Shown here piece after piece: positions 15,515 through 23,460 of a stretch of 43,591 nucleotides of DNA. Each line of letters opens with the position of its first letter. The first letter of the stretch is position 1. Made by a program: the position numbers and the translations under genes. The stretch is from Myxococcota bacterium (GTDB lineage Bacteria; Myxococcota_A; Bradymonadia; UBA7976; UBA1532), in assembly GCA_963169045.1 (NCBI GenBank), contig CAUJDF010000007.1, forward strand, positions 1-43,591, written 5' to 3'. A model generated the notes under the pieces. That model searched no databases. It was not told where the DNA came from and was given only the letters and a program-made list of their open reading frames with translations.

Positions 15515-16477
15515 ATGAAACTCCTCCGCGCGCTGATCCCGCTGCTGATCGCGGGCGTCGCCACGGCCCAGGTCCCGCCGGCCGCCGTCCAGAAGGGCAA
15601 GCAGGCCTTCGAGCTGATGAAGCAGGCGCGCTACGAAGAGGCGCTGGGCGTCCTCGACGAGATCGACGCCATGGGCGTGCGCTCCTTCGCCGTCGCCTTC
15701 AACCGGGCGCGCTGCCTCGAGCAGCTGGGCCGCATCGAGGAGGCGATCGCTGCGCTGAAGTCCTACCTGCGCGACGAGGGCGCGAAGGTCCCGCCCGACC
15801 AGCTGAAGGAGGCCCACGAGAAGATCGCCGCCCTCAGCGCGCGCATCTACGGCTCGGTCGACGTGCAGTGCGCCGACGCCGGCCTCGCGGTGCGGGTCGA
15901 GGGCCGCGACGAGGCGCCCGCCCCCTGCCCCGCGCGCGTCGCCGACGTGCGCGTGGGCCGCCGCGAGGTCGTCGTCCTCCACGACGGCCGCGAGGTGCTG
16001 CGCCGGCCCGTCGACGTCGGTCCCGGCGTCGTCAACCCCGTGCGCGTCGAGGCGCTGGCCCGCCTCGGCGTCACCGCCGACGTCGCCGGCGCGCAGGTCG
16101 CGGTCGACGGGACCCCGTGGGGCCCGGCGCCGATCCTCGACCGCCTCGTCGCGCCGGGCGCGCACCGGGTCGTCGTGCAGGCCGAAGGTCACGACGAGGC
16201 CGTGCGGGAGGTGGCGCTCGAGCCCGGGGCCACGCTGAGCCTCCCGATGACCCTCGCGCGGGCGGGCGACGACGCCGGCGGCCCCGGCAACGGACCGTGG
16301 CTGCTGATGGGCGCCGGCGGCGCGCTGCTCCTCACCGGCGTCGTGCTCAACCTCGTGCAGGTCGACCTCGCCCACGACGGCGACGCCGCCGAGGCCAGCT
16401 ACAAGACCGGCGCCATCGCCGCCTACGGCGTCGGGGGCGCGCTCGCGGCGGCGGGCCTCGTCTGGTTCGTCTGGTAG
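15515..16477 (+). CDS. TPR and PEGA-like envelope protein
   Basis: Signal peptide MKLLRALIPLLIAGVATA. Residues of roughly 22-105 form TPR helices (KGKQAFELMKQARYEEALGVL; AFNRARCLEQLGRIEEAIAALKSYL). A beta region follows with a PEGA-like segment (GAQVAVDGTPWGPAPI ... APGAHRVVVQAEGHDEA, about 190-230). Two C-terminal hydrophobic helices lie at about 262-284 and 295-318. TPR-PEGA proteins are typical companions of Myxococcota Ser/Thr kinases and act at the envelope, with PEGA domains thought to bind surface polymers (family knowledge). It follows the kinase by 11 bp, so co-expression is likely. Its target is not evident. Confidence 0.82.
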   Translation: MKLLRALIPLLIAGVATAQVPPAAVQKGKQAFELMKQARYEEALGVLDEIDAMGVRSFAVAFNRARCLEQLGRIEEAIAALKSYLRDEGAKVPPDQLKEAHEKIAALSARIYGSVDVQCADAGLAVRVEGRDEAPAPCPARVADVRVGRREVVVLHDGREVLRRPVDVGPGVVNPVRVEALARLGVTADVAGAQVAVDGTPWGPAPILDRLVAPGAHRVVVQAEGHDEAVREVALEPGATLSLPMTLARAGDDAGGPGNGPWLLMGAGGALLLTGVVLNLVQVDLAHDGDAAEASYKTGAIAAYGVGGALAAAGLVWFVW

Positions 16478-16478
16478 G

Positions 16479-17528
16479 TCAGCGCACGCGGCCGCGGGCG
16501 GACCAGCCGCGGCCGTCGGCGTTGCGGATCTCGACCTCGTCGAACGCGGCGAACCAGCGCCGCAGCTCGTCGCGCGTGATGTAGTGCGTGATCGGCGGCG
16601 TGAGACGGTCGAGCGTGCGGCGCAGCTTGTACGTCCAGTCGCGGTCGGCCGACTCCTGCAGCGGGATGCGGTCGGCGACCGGCCCCAGGCCGGCGCGGCG
16701 GAGCAGGCGGACGGGCGTCCAGAGGCCGGCCTCGAGGCCCGCCGTCATCGCCGCCGCCGTGGCGACCTGCAGCGGGCGCGGCATGCGGTTCGTCACCGGG
16801 CGCAGCCAGGTCAGGTGGCTGACGCGGTAGCTGAGGCGCATCTCGTCGAGCCCGTAGACCCAGACGAGCACGCGACCGCCGGACCGGACGAGCGGCGTCA
16901 CCGACGCGAACGAGGCGGCGGGATCGGGCGTGTGGTGCAGCACGCCGTTCGAGTAGAGCGCGTCGAACGCGCCCCGGCGGAACGGCGGGCGGCGCAGGTC
17001 GCCCTGCACGTAGAACGAGGTGGGGCGTGGATCGCGCTTGCGGCCGACCTCGACGCCGCGCGAGAGGTCGAGGCCGACCATCGTGCGGGCGTGGCCGCCG
17101 ACGAGCCAGGCGTGGCGGCCCTCGCCGCAGCCGACGTCGAGCACGGTCTGGCCGGCGAAGTCGGCGGGCGCGACGCCGGGTTGGAAGCGATCCCACGTCG
17201 CGCGCCAGTCGTCGACCAGGTGCCGCTCGTCGGCGACGTCGACGTGCTGGTAGCTGTAGCCGATCAGCGTGTCGAGCACCGCCGGCTCGGGCTCGACGGC
17301 GTCTGCCAGCCCGGCCTGCACGTCGGGCCAGCGCCGCGCGAAGTCGGGGTAGGCGCCGCGCAGGAACGGGCCGAGCAGGTCGGGCGGCAACAGTCGCGGG
17401 ACGCCGCCGATGACGGGGTAGGCGCGCCCGCTCGGGGTGCGCAGCAGGCCCTCGTCGGGACCGCCTTCGAGCGTGAGGCCCGTTTCGCCCGTCACGGGAC
17501 AGACCAGCAGGTCGAGAAGTGCCTTCAT
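16479..17528 (-). CDS. class I SAM-dependent methyltransferase with Trm112-like N-terminus
   Basis: Residues 1-50 (MKALLDLLVCPVTGETGLTL... RAYPVIGGVPRLLP) match the Trm112-like zinc-ribbon fold, although most of the zinc Cys are missing. The methyltransferase core starts near 127 with VLDVGCGEG (129-137, SAM-binding motif I), then MVGLDLS (motif II), QGDLRRPPF, and ALYSNGVLHHTPDP (motif IV). The C-terminal region of about 130 residues is helical and probably binds the substrate. This architecture is common in enzymes methylating lipids, quinones or sugars near polysaccharide genes, but no such context exists here, so the substrate is unknown. It ends 1 bp after the TPR/PEGA gene in convergent orientation. 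Confidence 0.88.
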   Translation of the reverse strand: MKALLDLLVCPVTGETGLTLEGGPDEGLLRTPSGRAYPVIGGVPRLLPPDLLGPFLRGAYPDFARRWPDVQAGLADAVEPEPAVLDTLIGYSYQHVDVADERHLVDDWRATWDRFQPGVAPADFAGQTVLDVGCGEGRHAWLVGGHARTMVGLDLSRGVEVGRKRDPRPTSFYVQGDLRRPPFRRGAFDALYSNGVLHHTPDPAASFASVTPLVRSGGRVLVWVYGLDEMRLSYRVSHLTWLRPVTNRMPRPLQVATAAAMTAGLEAGLWTPVRLLRRAGLGPVADRIPLQESADRDWTYKLRRTLDRLTPPITHYITRDELRRWFAAFDEVEIRNADGRGWSARGRVR

Positions 17529-17661
17529 GGGCGCGGGTCATAGCACAGATCGGGCGCGGCGAGGCGGCGAACGTCGGCGCCCTTTCGCGATGGCATCCGG
17601 GGGCGAGATGACGTAGAAGGCGCGACACTGTCCGGACGCGAGACAGGGGGAGGAAGGCAGA

Positions 17662-18441
17662 ATGCGGACGCGGGAACGGTTGTCGCTCGTCTGTCTGACG
17701 ACGGTGCTGGCGGCGGCGCAGGTCGGGTGCGACGCCGAGGACGACGATGGCGGCGGCGCCGGCGGGGCCGGCGCTCAGGGCGGCGCCGGCGGTCAGGGCG
17801 GCGGCGCCGGCGGTCAGGGCGGCGGCGCCGGCGGTCAGGGCGGCGCCGGCGGAGCCGGCGGTCAGGGCGGCGCCGGCGGCGAGCCCGACGCGGGCGCCGG
17901 CGGCTTCGGCGGCGAGCCCGACGCCGGCGCCGGCGGCTTCGGCGGCGAGCCCGACGCCGGCGCCGGCGGCAGCGCGTTCACCGTCGTCTACATCCTCGAC
18001 GTCACCGAGGAGGAGAACACGACCGGCACGCCCGGCGTCGACGTCTGCGGGGTGTCGGTGACCTGCGACGGCAACGCCTTCGTCGGCGAGGCGGCGGACC
18101 TGGTCGCCGGCGCCGGTGAAGTCTGCCAGGTCGGCCGGCCCGAGTGCAGCGCCGATCGCGGCGACCCGAACGCCGCGCTCGACGACGGCGCGGCCTGCGA
18201 GGCGGGCTCCGTGCCCAGCGACTACGTCTCGATCGGCGTGAACGGCTCGCTCGCGGTCGGCTTCGCGCGCGACCTGCGCGGCTGCACCGTCGACATCGTC
18301 GAGAACAACCAGGGCGCCACGCCCGAAGCCTACGAGGTCTTCATCTGCGCCGACCTCGACGGCGCCGACTGCCTCGGCGGAGCGTCGCTGGCGAACGCCG
18401 CGCAGGGCGGCAACCTGAGCTTCGACGTGCCTCCCTTCTGA
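17662..18441 (+). CDS. Gly-rich repeat lipoprotein
   Basis: Signal ending AAAQVGC (Cys23), preceded by a GGAGG ribosome binding site 8-12 bases before the ATG. A Gly/Gln/Ala tract (GGAGGQGGGAGGQ) and three copies of GGEPDAGAGGF form a flexible linker to about residue 105. The folded part (about 150 residues) has paired Cys (VDVCGVSVTC, CQVGRPEC, CADLDGADC) and beta-rich sequence starting TVVYILDVTEE. The phrase 'PSDYVSIGVNGSLAVGF' suggests a carbohydrate-binding or jelly-roll-like extracellular domain, but I cannot name a family. The gene lies in the 133-bp divergent region from the methyltransferase; a small hairpin (CTGTC...GACAG, 17628-17646) precedes the RBS. Confidence 0.75.
   Translation: MRTRERLSLVCLTTVLAAAQVGCDAEDDDGGGAGGAGAQGGAGGQGGGAGGQGGGAGGQGGAGGAGGQGGAGGEPDAGAGGFGGEPDAGAGGFGGEPDAGAGGSAFTVVYILDVTEEENTTGTPGVDVCGVSVTCDGNAFVGEAADLVAGAGEVCQVGRPECSADRGDPNAALDDGAACEAGSVPSDYVSIGVNGSLAVGFARDLRGCTVDIVENNQGATPEAYEVFICADLDGADCLGGASLANAAQGGNLSFDVPPF
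17747..17970 (+). repeat. Gly-rich coding tandem repeat
   Basis: Units of ggcggcgccggcggtcag (GGAGGQ) repeat several times, followed by three copies of a 33-bp unit encoding GGEPDAGAGGF. All are in frame with the lipoprotein at 17662. Confidence 0.8.
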
Positions 18442-18512
18442 TGCGGCACGGAATTCGGTGACCACGCCGCGGTCGCGTGGTAGCTTGCCGCCATCTCTCA
18501 GGGACGGATGCA

Positions 18513-19235
18513 ATGCGAAACATCGGTCTGTTCGGCGCGCTCGTGGCGGCCCTCGGCGTCACTGGATGCGTCGAAGACGAAGAGGCCCCGTCCTTCTCGG
18601 GCCTCGAGGATGAGTGGCAGCTCTCGGAGCTGGTCTGGCAGCCGCGCGGCTTCGGCCTCGAGGCCCTCGACTACGGCGAGCTGCCCGACGGCGCGCCGTC
18701 CTGCCTCGTCGAGACGAGCGGGTCGAGCGTCGCGGCGGATTGCAGTCACACCTTCGACGCGGAGTTCCGCGAAGGCGGCGGGGTTCACGTCGAGACGAGC
18801 CTCGAGGCCGACGGCAGCCTCGGCGAGAAGCGGATCACGCTCGACGGACGGTGGCGGCAGCTCGACGAGCAGCGGTACTGCGACTCCGACAACGACTGCG
18901 AGACGTACGCGTCGCTCTGCACGCTCGACTTCTCCGGCTCCGCCGAGCGCACCGACGGCCGCGACTCCGAGGGTGCCTTCGCGCCGTTCGCCGGCACGTG
19001 GCAGGGCCACGTCGCGGTCACCCTCCGCTGCCAGGATCCCGAGCGGCAGGGCTCCGAAGGGTCGCACAGCATCACCTACGCCTTCGACGCCGAGGTCTTC
19101 GGCGACTCGGTCGAGGTCCGCTGGCGCAACCTCGAGTACCCCCAGTACACGCACGAGGTGCTCGTGCTCGAGACGCCCGCGGGGCTGCGCGTGACCGGCG
19201 GCGGCGACACGGTCGCGGTGCCGAGGCGGGATTGA
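18513..19235 (+). CDS. lipoprotein of unknown function
   Basis: The ATG at 18513 starts the signal MRNIGLFGALVAALGVTGC (Cys19). The mature 220 residues are mostly beta-strand-like, with 'EDEWQLSELVW', 'VHVETSLEADGSLGEKRITLDGRW', a Cys cluster CDSDNDCETYASLC and a final 'EYPQYTHEVLVLETPAGLRVTGGG'. The layout resembles secreted lipocalin- or META-like barrels, but I see no diagnostic motif. Its stop codon overlaps the TTG start of the next gene, so the two are probably translationally coupled. Confidence 0.75.
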   Translation: MRNIGLFGALVAALGVTGCVEDEEAPSFSGLEDEWQLSELVWQPRGFGLEALDYGELPDGAPSCLVETSGSSVAADCSHTFDAEFREGGGVHVETSLEADGSLGEKRITLDGRWRQLDEQRYCDSDNDCETYASLCTLDFSGSAERTDGRDSEGAFAPFAGTWQGHVAVTLRCQDPERQGSEGSHSITYAFDAEVFGDSVEVRWRNLEYPQYTHEVLVLETPAGLRVTGGGDTVAVPRRD

Positions 19236-19816
19236 TCGCGCCGCTGCTCGTCGCCGCCCTCCTTCAGGCGCCGCCCCCCCGCACCACCTTCGTCACCGTC
19301 CACGCCGGCATCCCCGCGCCGATCGCGGTCTACGGCTTCAAGGCGAGCGGGGGCAGCGTCGAGCAGCGCTACCCGGTGGCGTTTGGGCTGCGCGCCGCCG
19401 CGCGCGTCGCCGCGGACTGGCCGGCGTGGTGGGCCGTGCACGCCGAGACCGCGCGCATCCTCGCCGTCGACGGGGACGCGGAGGCCCGCACGTACTTCAC
19501 GACGTTCGGCCCCCTGGTGCTGTGGGCGCCGTGGACGTGGCGCGCCGATCCGCTGAGCGGCCCCCTCTTCGGCCTGGGACCCGATCTGTTGTTCAGCGGC
19601 ATCGTGGTCGACGAGTCGCTCCGCCTCGACACCTGGACGCTCGGCGGGCGCGCCGAGGTCCAGGCGGGCCTGCCGCTCGGCGACGCGTGGGCGCTGCACG
19701 CCGGCGCCAGCCTCGGCGCCTACCTGCCGCCGATGGACCGCGAGACGTGGTTCAACGTGCGCCTCGGACGCACGATCCTGGCCGTCGCCACGCTGGGCGC
19801 CACGTGGGCCGAGTGA
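19232..19816 (+). CDS. probable secreted or outer-membrane protein
   Basis: The TTG at 19232 (TTGA overlap with the upstream stop; GAGGCGGG just upstream) yields a short signal, LIAPLLVAALLQA, and a 180-residue mature protein. It contains alternating hydrophobic strands such as YPVAFGLRAAARVAADW, LRLDTWTLGGRAEVQAGLPL, WALHAGASLGAYLPP and WFNVRLGRTILAVATLGATW, as in small outer-membrane beta-barrels. The final residue is Glu rather than the usual aromatic. There is no known family match from memory. Coupling to the preceding lipoprotein suggests they work together at the outer membrane (inference). Confidence 0.62.
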   Translation: MIAPLLVAALLQAPPPRTTFVTVHAGIPAPIAVYGFKASGGSVEQRYPVAFGLRAAARVAADWPAWWAVHAETARILAVDGDAEARTYFTTFGPLVLWAPWTWRADPLSGPLFGLGPDLLFSGIVVDESLRLDTWTLGGRAEVQAGLPLGDAWALHAGASLGAYLPPMDRETWFNVRLGRTILAVATLGATWAE

Positions 19817-19916
19817 TCAACCCGTCGTATTCACCACGAGGCCGTCGCGAGACCGGTGAGGCTGAGCCGATGGCCGTCGCGTCGCAGCAGGCGGAGTGAT
19901 GAAGACGACGGGATCA
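19814..19916. repeat. imperfect inverted repeat filling a convergent intergenic gap
   Basis: TGATC-AAC-CCGTCGT-A-TTCACCAC (from 19814) is mirrored by GTGATGAAGACGACGGGATCA (to 19916), about 19 of 24 positions matching. The arms begin and end in the stop codons of the two convergent genes. A direct repeat GGCCGTCGCG occurs twice inside. It could be a bidirectional terminator, a structured RNA or a small repetitive element. Confidence 0.45.
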
Positions 19917-20849
19917 ACGGTCCGCCTCGGGGCTGACGCGCCGGAAGACATCCCGCAGCCATGCGTGCCCCGCGTCGCGGTGGTGCCGTTCGTGCCATCG
20001 CATCACGATCTTGAACGAAGGCAGCGTGATCGGCGGCGGCAGGATGCGGAGCGGCAGCGACTCGGCGAAGGCATGGGCCACGCGGGATGCCAGCGTCACC
20101 ACCAGGTCGGAGTGCGCGATCACGTGTGGGATGACGAGGAAGTGCGGCACCGCGAGCGCGATGCGGCGCACGCGCCCGAGCTCGGCGAGCGCGGTGTCGA
20201 CGGCGCCGCCGCGGCTGCCCCGCGGCGCGACGAAGGCGTGGGGCAGCGCGCACCACGTGTCGAGGTCGAGGCCGTCGCGCACGACGGGGTGGTCGGCGCG
20301 CACGACGCACACGAAGCGCTCCTCGAAGAGCGCCCGCTCGTAGAGGCCCGCCGGCGCGGGGCCCGCCGAGGCGACGCCGACCATCAGGTCGAGCTCGCCC
20401 GCGGCGAGGACCGCCGCGACGCTCTCCTCGGCGGGCGCGGACACCGCCCACAGGTCGACCCGCGGCGCCTCGGCGGCGAGCCGCGCCATCAGCGACGGCA
20501 TCAGCACGAACTGCGCATAGTCGGCGGCGGCCACGCGGAAGGCGCGCTCCGACGTCGCCGGGTCGAACGGCGCCGGCGCGGCGAGCGCCCGCTCGAGATC
20601 GGCCATCAGCGTGCGGAGCGGACCGGCCAGCTCGGCGCCGCGCGCGGTGGGCACGAGGCCGTCGGGACCGCGCACGAGCAGCTCGTCGCCCAGCGCCGCC
20701 CGGAGGCGGGCCAGCGCGTGGCTCACCGCGCTCTGCGAGAGGCCCAGGCGACGCGCCGCGCGCGTGACGTGGCGCATCTCGAGCACCGCGTCGAGCACAC
20801 GCAGCAGGTTCAGGTCGAGGTCGCGCAGCGGACGATGCATGGCGTTCAT
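19914..20849 (-). CDS. LysR-type transcriptional regulator
   Basis: The 311-residue protein has the LysR winged-helix N-terminus: LRDLDLNLLRVLDAVLEMRHVTRAARRLGLSQ then SAVSHALARLRAALGDELLVR (about residues 7-60). An effector-binding domain of about 220 residues follows, with RAFRVAAADYAQFVLMPSL, GELDLMVG and FVCVVRADHPVV. Start choices are ATG 20849 (MNAMHRP) or 20840 (MHRP). It is divergent from the NmrA/F420-reductase fusion across a 101-bp region that holds a palindrome. LysR regulators usually control the divergent gene and themselves, so the fusion gene is the likely target. The C-terminal HxRHHRDAGHAWLRD-type end resembles NodD/SyrM-like subgroups. The effector is unknown. Confidence 0.93.
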   Translation of the reverse strand: MNAMHRPLRDLDLNLLRVLDAVLEMRHVTRAARRLGLSQSAVSHALARLRAALGDELLVRGPDGLVPTARGAELAGPLRTLMADLERALAAPAPFDPATSERAFRVAAADYAQFVLMPSLMARLAAEAPRVDLWAVSAPAEESVAAVLAAGELDLMVGVASAGPAPAGLYERALFEERFVCVVRADHPVVRDGLDLDTWCALPHAFVAPRGSRGGAVDTALAELGRVRRIALAVPHFLVIPHVIAHSDLVVTLASRVAHAFAESLPLRILPPPITLPSFKIVMRWHERHHRDAGHAWLRDVFRRVSPEADR

Positions 20850-20880
20850 GATGCACGTGGCGAACGTGCACTTCCATCAT
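20848..20880. promoter_or_regulatory. palindromic operator between lysR and the fusion gene
   Basis: A perfect 7-bp inverted repeat, TGCACGT (20852-20858) and ACGTGCA (20864-20870) with a 5-bp spacer, is flanked by a further ATGAT...ATCAT pair (20848-20852, 20876-20880). It lies directly upstream of the LysR start and 70 bp before the divergent gene, where an LTTR would bind. Assignment to the LysR protein is by position. Confidence 0.6.
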
Positions 20881-20950
20881 GACCTCGCCACGGGCATCCT
20901 CAGCCTCGTCGAACCCATCGACACGAAACGCCAACACCGAGGAGAGACAC

Positions 20951-22486
20951 ATGTTGTACGCCATCGCCGGAGTCACGGGTCACACGGGTCGCGCGGCCGT
21001 TGAATCCCTGCTGTCGTCCGGGGCGCGGGTCCGGGTCATCGTGCGCGACGCCGCGAAGGGCGCCGCCTGGGCAGCGCGCGGGGCCGAGGTGGCCGTCGCC
21101 GATCTGACCGACGGGTCCTCGCTCGCCGTCGCGCTGCGCGGCGTCGACGGCGCCTACCTGCTGCTGCCGCCGCGCATGGCGCCGGGCTTCCGCGACTACC
21201 AGCGGACCACCGGCGAGGCCATCGTCGCCGCGGTCGAGGCGGCGCGCCCGCGCCACGTCGTCTTCCTGTCGAGCATCGGCGCCGAGCTGGCCGGAGGCAC
21301 GGGCCCCATCGCCGGCCTGCATCCCATCGAGGCGGGCCTGCGCGCCGTGCACGTGGCGCACCGCGAGGTGAACGTCACGCTGCTGCGCGCCGGCTACTTC
21401 ATGGAGAACCTGGGCGGATCGCTCGCCGCGCTGCCGCAGAACATCCTGCCGGGCTTCACGCCGACCGACGCGCCCATCCCGATGGTCGCCACCGTCGACA
21501 TCGGCCGCACCGCGGCGAACCTGCTGCGCGAGGGCGGCCAGGGCGCGCAGGTGGTGCAGATCGGCGGCCCGGACCGCACCCACGCCGACGCCGCCGCGGC
21601 GCTGACGCGGCTGCTCGGGCGCCCGATCCAACCCGTCGCGGCGCCGACGTCGACGGTGGCCGCGACGTTCCAGCAGTTCGGCTTCCCCGCCGACCTCGCG
21701 GCGCTCTACCAGGAGATGATGGAGGCGATGGTCGCCGGCCGCATCCGCTGGCAGGCCACCGGTCCCGGCGTGCGCCACATCGAGGGCACGACGTCGCTCG
21801 AGACGGTGCTCGCCGGCCTGCTCGCCCGCACGCCACTCCGCGTCGGCGTGCTCGGCTCGGGCCAGGTGGCGCAGGTGCTGGCGCGCGGCTTCGCCGGCGA
21901 GGGCCACACGGTCCGCATCGGCAGCCGCGACCCCGGCAAGCTCGCCGGCTTCGCGCAGGAGAGCGGCATCACCGCCGGCACCTTCGGCCAGGTGGCCGCC
22001 GAGGCCGACGTCGTGGTGCTCGCGGTGAAGGGCACGGCGGCCGAGGAGGTGGCGCGCGAGCTGGGGCCCGTCCTCGCCGGGCGCGTGGTGCTCGACGCGA
22101 CGAACCCGATCGCCGACGCGCCGCCCGACGGGGCCGTCGTCCGCTTCTTCACCGGCCCGAACGACTCGCTGCTCGAGCGCCTGCAGGCCGCCGCCCCGCA
22201 GGCCCGCTTCGTGAAGGCGTTCAGCTCCGTGGGCAACCACCTCATGATCCACCCGCGGCTCGCGGGCGGCCCGCCGACCATGTTCATCGCCGGCGACGAC
22301 GCGAGCGCCAAGACGCTCGCCACCGCGCTGCTCGACACGTTCGGCTGGGAGGCCGAGGACGTGGGCGACGCGCGCGGCGGCCGCGCCATCGAGCCGCTGT
22401 GCCAGCTCTGGTGCGCGCCGGGCTTCCTGCGCAACGACTGGACGCACGCCTTCAAGATGTTGCGGACGGTTCCGTCGGGCGGGTGA
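20951..22486 (+). CDS. NmrA-family NAD(P)-binding protein fused to F420-dependent NADP oxidoreductase-like domain
   Basis: The 511 residues hold two Rossmann domains. Domain 1 (about 1-290) begins [19 protein letters not shown], has [14 protein letters not shown], the SSIGAEL strand and [11 protein letters not shown], typical of NmrA/HSCARG-like atypical short-chain dehydrogenases. Domain 2 (from about 296) begins [19 protein letters not shown] with [22 protein letters not shown] and [10 protein letters not shown], typical of F420-dependent NADP oxidoreductases (FNO-like). A ribosome binding site (GGAGAG) lies 4 bases before ATG 20951. The second domain's end (KMLR) is as in the free enzymes. 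The fusion suggests linked NADP(H) sensing and redox, but the reaction is not known. Divergent to the LysR gene that may control it. Confidence 0.88.
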   Translation: MLYAIAGVTGHTGRAAVESLLSSGARVRVIVRDAAKGAAWAARGAEVAVADLTDGSSLAVALRGVDGAYLLLPPRMAPGFRDYQRTTGEAIVAAVEAARPRHVVFLSSIGAELAGGTGPIAGLHPIEAGLRAVHVAHREVNVTLLRAGYFMENLGGSLAALPQNILPGFTPTDAPIPMVATVDIGRTAANLLREGGQGAQVVQIGGPDRTHADAAAALTRLLGRPIQPVAAPTSTVAATFQQFGFPADLAALYQEMMEAMVAGRIRWQATGPGVRHIEGTTSLETVLAGLLARTPLRVGVLGSGQVAQVLARGFAGEGHTVRIGSRDPGKLAGFAQESGITAGTFGQVAAEADVVVLAVKGTAAEEVARELGPVLAGRVVLDATNPIADAPPDGAVVRFFTGPNDSLLERLQAAAPQARFVKAFSSVGNHLMIHPRLAGGPPTMFIAGDDASAKTLATALLDTFGWEAEDVGDARGGRAIEPLCQLWCAPGFLRNDWTHAFKMLRTVPSGG

Positions 22487-22542
22487 CGCATGTAGTCTCG
22501 CCCGCGCGGGCGGCACGGCGTCGCCCCGGAGGGGACGACCGC

Positions 22543-23460
22543 ATGGCCGGAAGCAGCCTGCTCGCGTTGATCGACGACATCGCCTCGATCCTCGACGACG
22601 TGGCCACCATGACCAAGGTGGCCGCGAAGAAGACGGCCGGGGTGCTCGGAGACGACCTCGCGCTCAACGCGCAGCAGGTCACCGGCGTCAAGCCCGACCG
22701 CGAGCTGCCCGTCGTCTGGGCGGTGGCGAAGGGCTCGACCGTCAACAAGGCCATCCTCGTCCCCGCCGCACTCGCCATCAGCGCCTTCCTGCCCTGGCTG
22801 ATCGTCCCGCTGCTCATGATCGGCGGCGCCTTCCTGTGCTTCGAAGGCTTCGAGAAGGTCGTCCACAAGCTCTTCCACCCGAAGGCGGAGAGCGAGGCCC
22901 ATGCCGAGCTCGTCGCGGCGGTGGCCGACCCCCAGGTCGACCTCGTCGCGTTCGAGAAGGACAAGATCAAAGGCGCGGTGCGCACCGACTTCATCCTCTC
23001 GGCGGAGATCATCGTCATCGCGCTCGGCACCGTGGCCGAGGCGTCCTTCGGGCGGCAGGTGGGCGTGCTCCTCGCCGTGTCGACGTTGATGACCGTCGGC
23101 GTGTACGGCCTGGTGGCGGGCATCGTGAAGCTCGACGACGCGGGCCTGTACCTGAGCCGCAAGCCCGGGACGGAGGCGATCGGCCGGGCCATCGTGGCCG
23201 CCGCGCCGTGGCTCATGAAGATCCTCGGCGTCGTCGGCACTGCGGCCATGTTCCTCGTCGGCGGCGGCATCGTCGCCCATGGCATCCCCGCGGTCGAGCA
23301 TCTCATCCACGCCGCCGCCGCCGCCGCCGGTCCGGTCGCCTTCCTCGTGCCCACCCTCCTCAACGGCGTGCTCGGCATCCTCGTCGGCGCCGTCGTGCTG
23401 GCGGTCGTCATGGTCATCAAGCGCGTCGCCCTGCGGGGCCGCGCCGCGCGGGGCGTCTGA
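22543..23460 (+). CDS. DUF808 family membrane protein (YedI-like)
   Basis: 305 residues. The N-terminal part ([43 protein letters not shown]) is the signature start of DUF808/YedI proteins. Hydrophobic helices follow at about 65-90 ([33 protein letters not shown] region), 150-185, 225-250 and 265-295. A soluble loop with [16 protein letters not shown] lies between. GGAGGGG precedes the ATG by 9 bases. The function of the family is unknown. The stop overlaps the ATG of the acetate kinase fusion (TGATG), so the two are translationally coupled, which hints at a link to short-chain acyl metabolism or transport (inference). Confidence 0.9.
   Translation: MAGSSLLALIDDIASILDDVATMTKVAAKKTAGVLGDDLALNAQQVTGVKPDRELPVVWAVAKGSTVNKAILVPAALAISAFLPWLIVPLLMIGGAFLCFEGFEKVVHKLFHPKAESEAHAELVAAVADPQVDLVAFEKDKIKGAVRTDFILSAEIIVIALGTVAEASFGRQVGVLLAVSTLMTVGVYGLVAGIVKLDDAGLYLSRKPGTEAIGRAIVAAAPWLMKILGVVGTAAMFLVGGGIVAHGIPAVEHLIHAAAAAAGPVAFLVPTLLNGVLGILVGAVVLAVVMVIKRVALRGRAARGV

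Noticed and set aside
16423-18513. Long minus-strand frame over the Gly-rich lipoprotein
   Set aside because: Antisense shadow. The real minus-strand gene there is only the methyltransferase (16479-17528).
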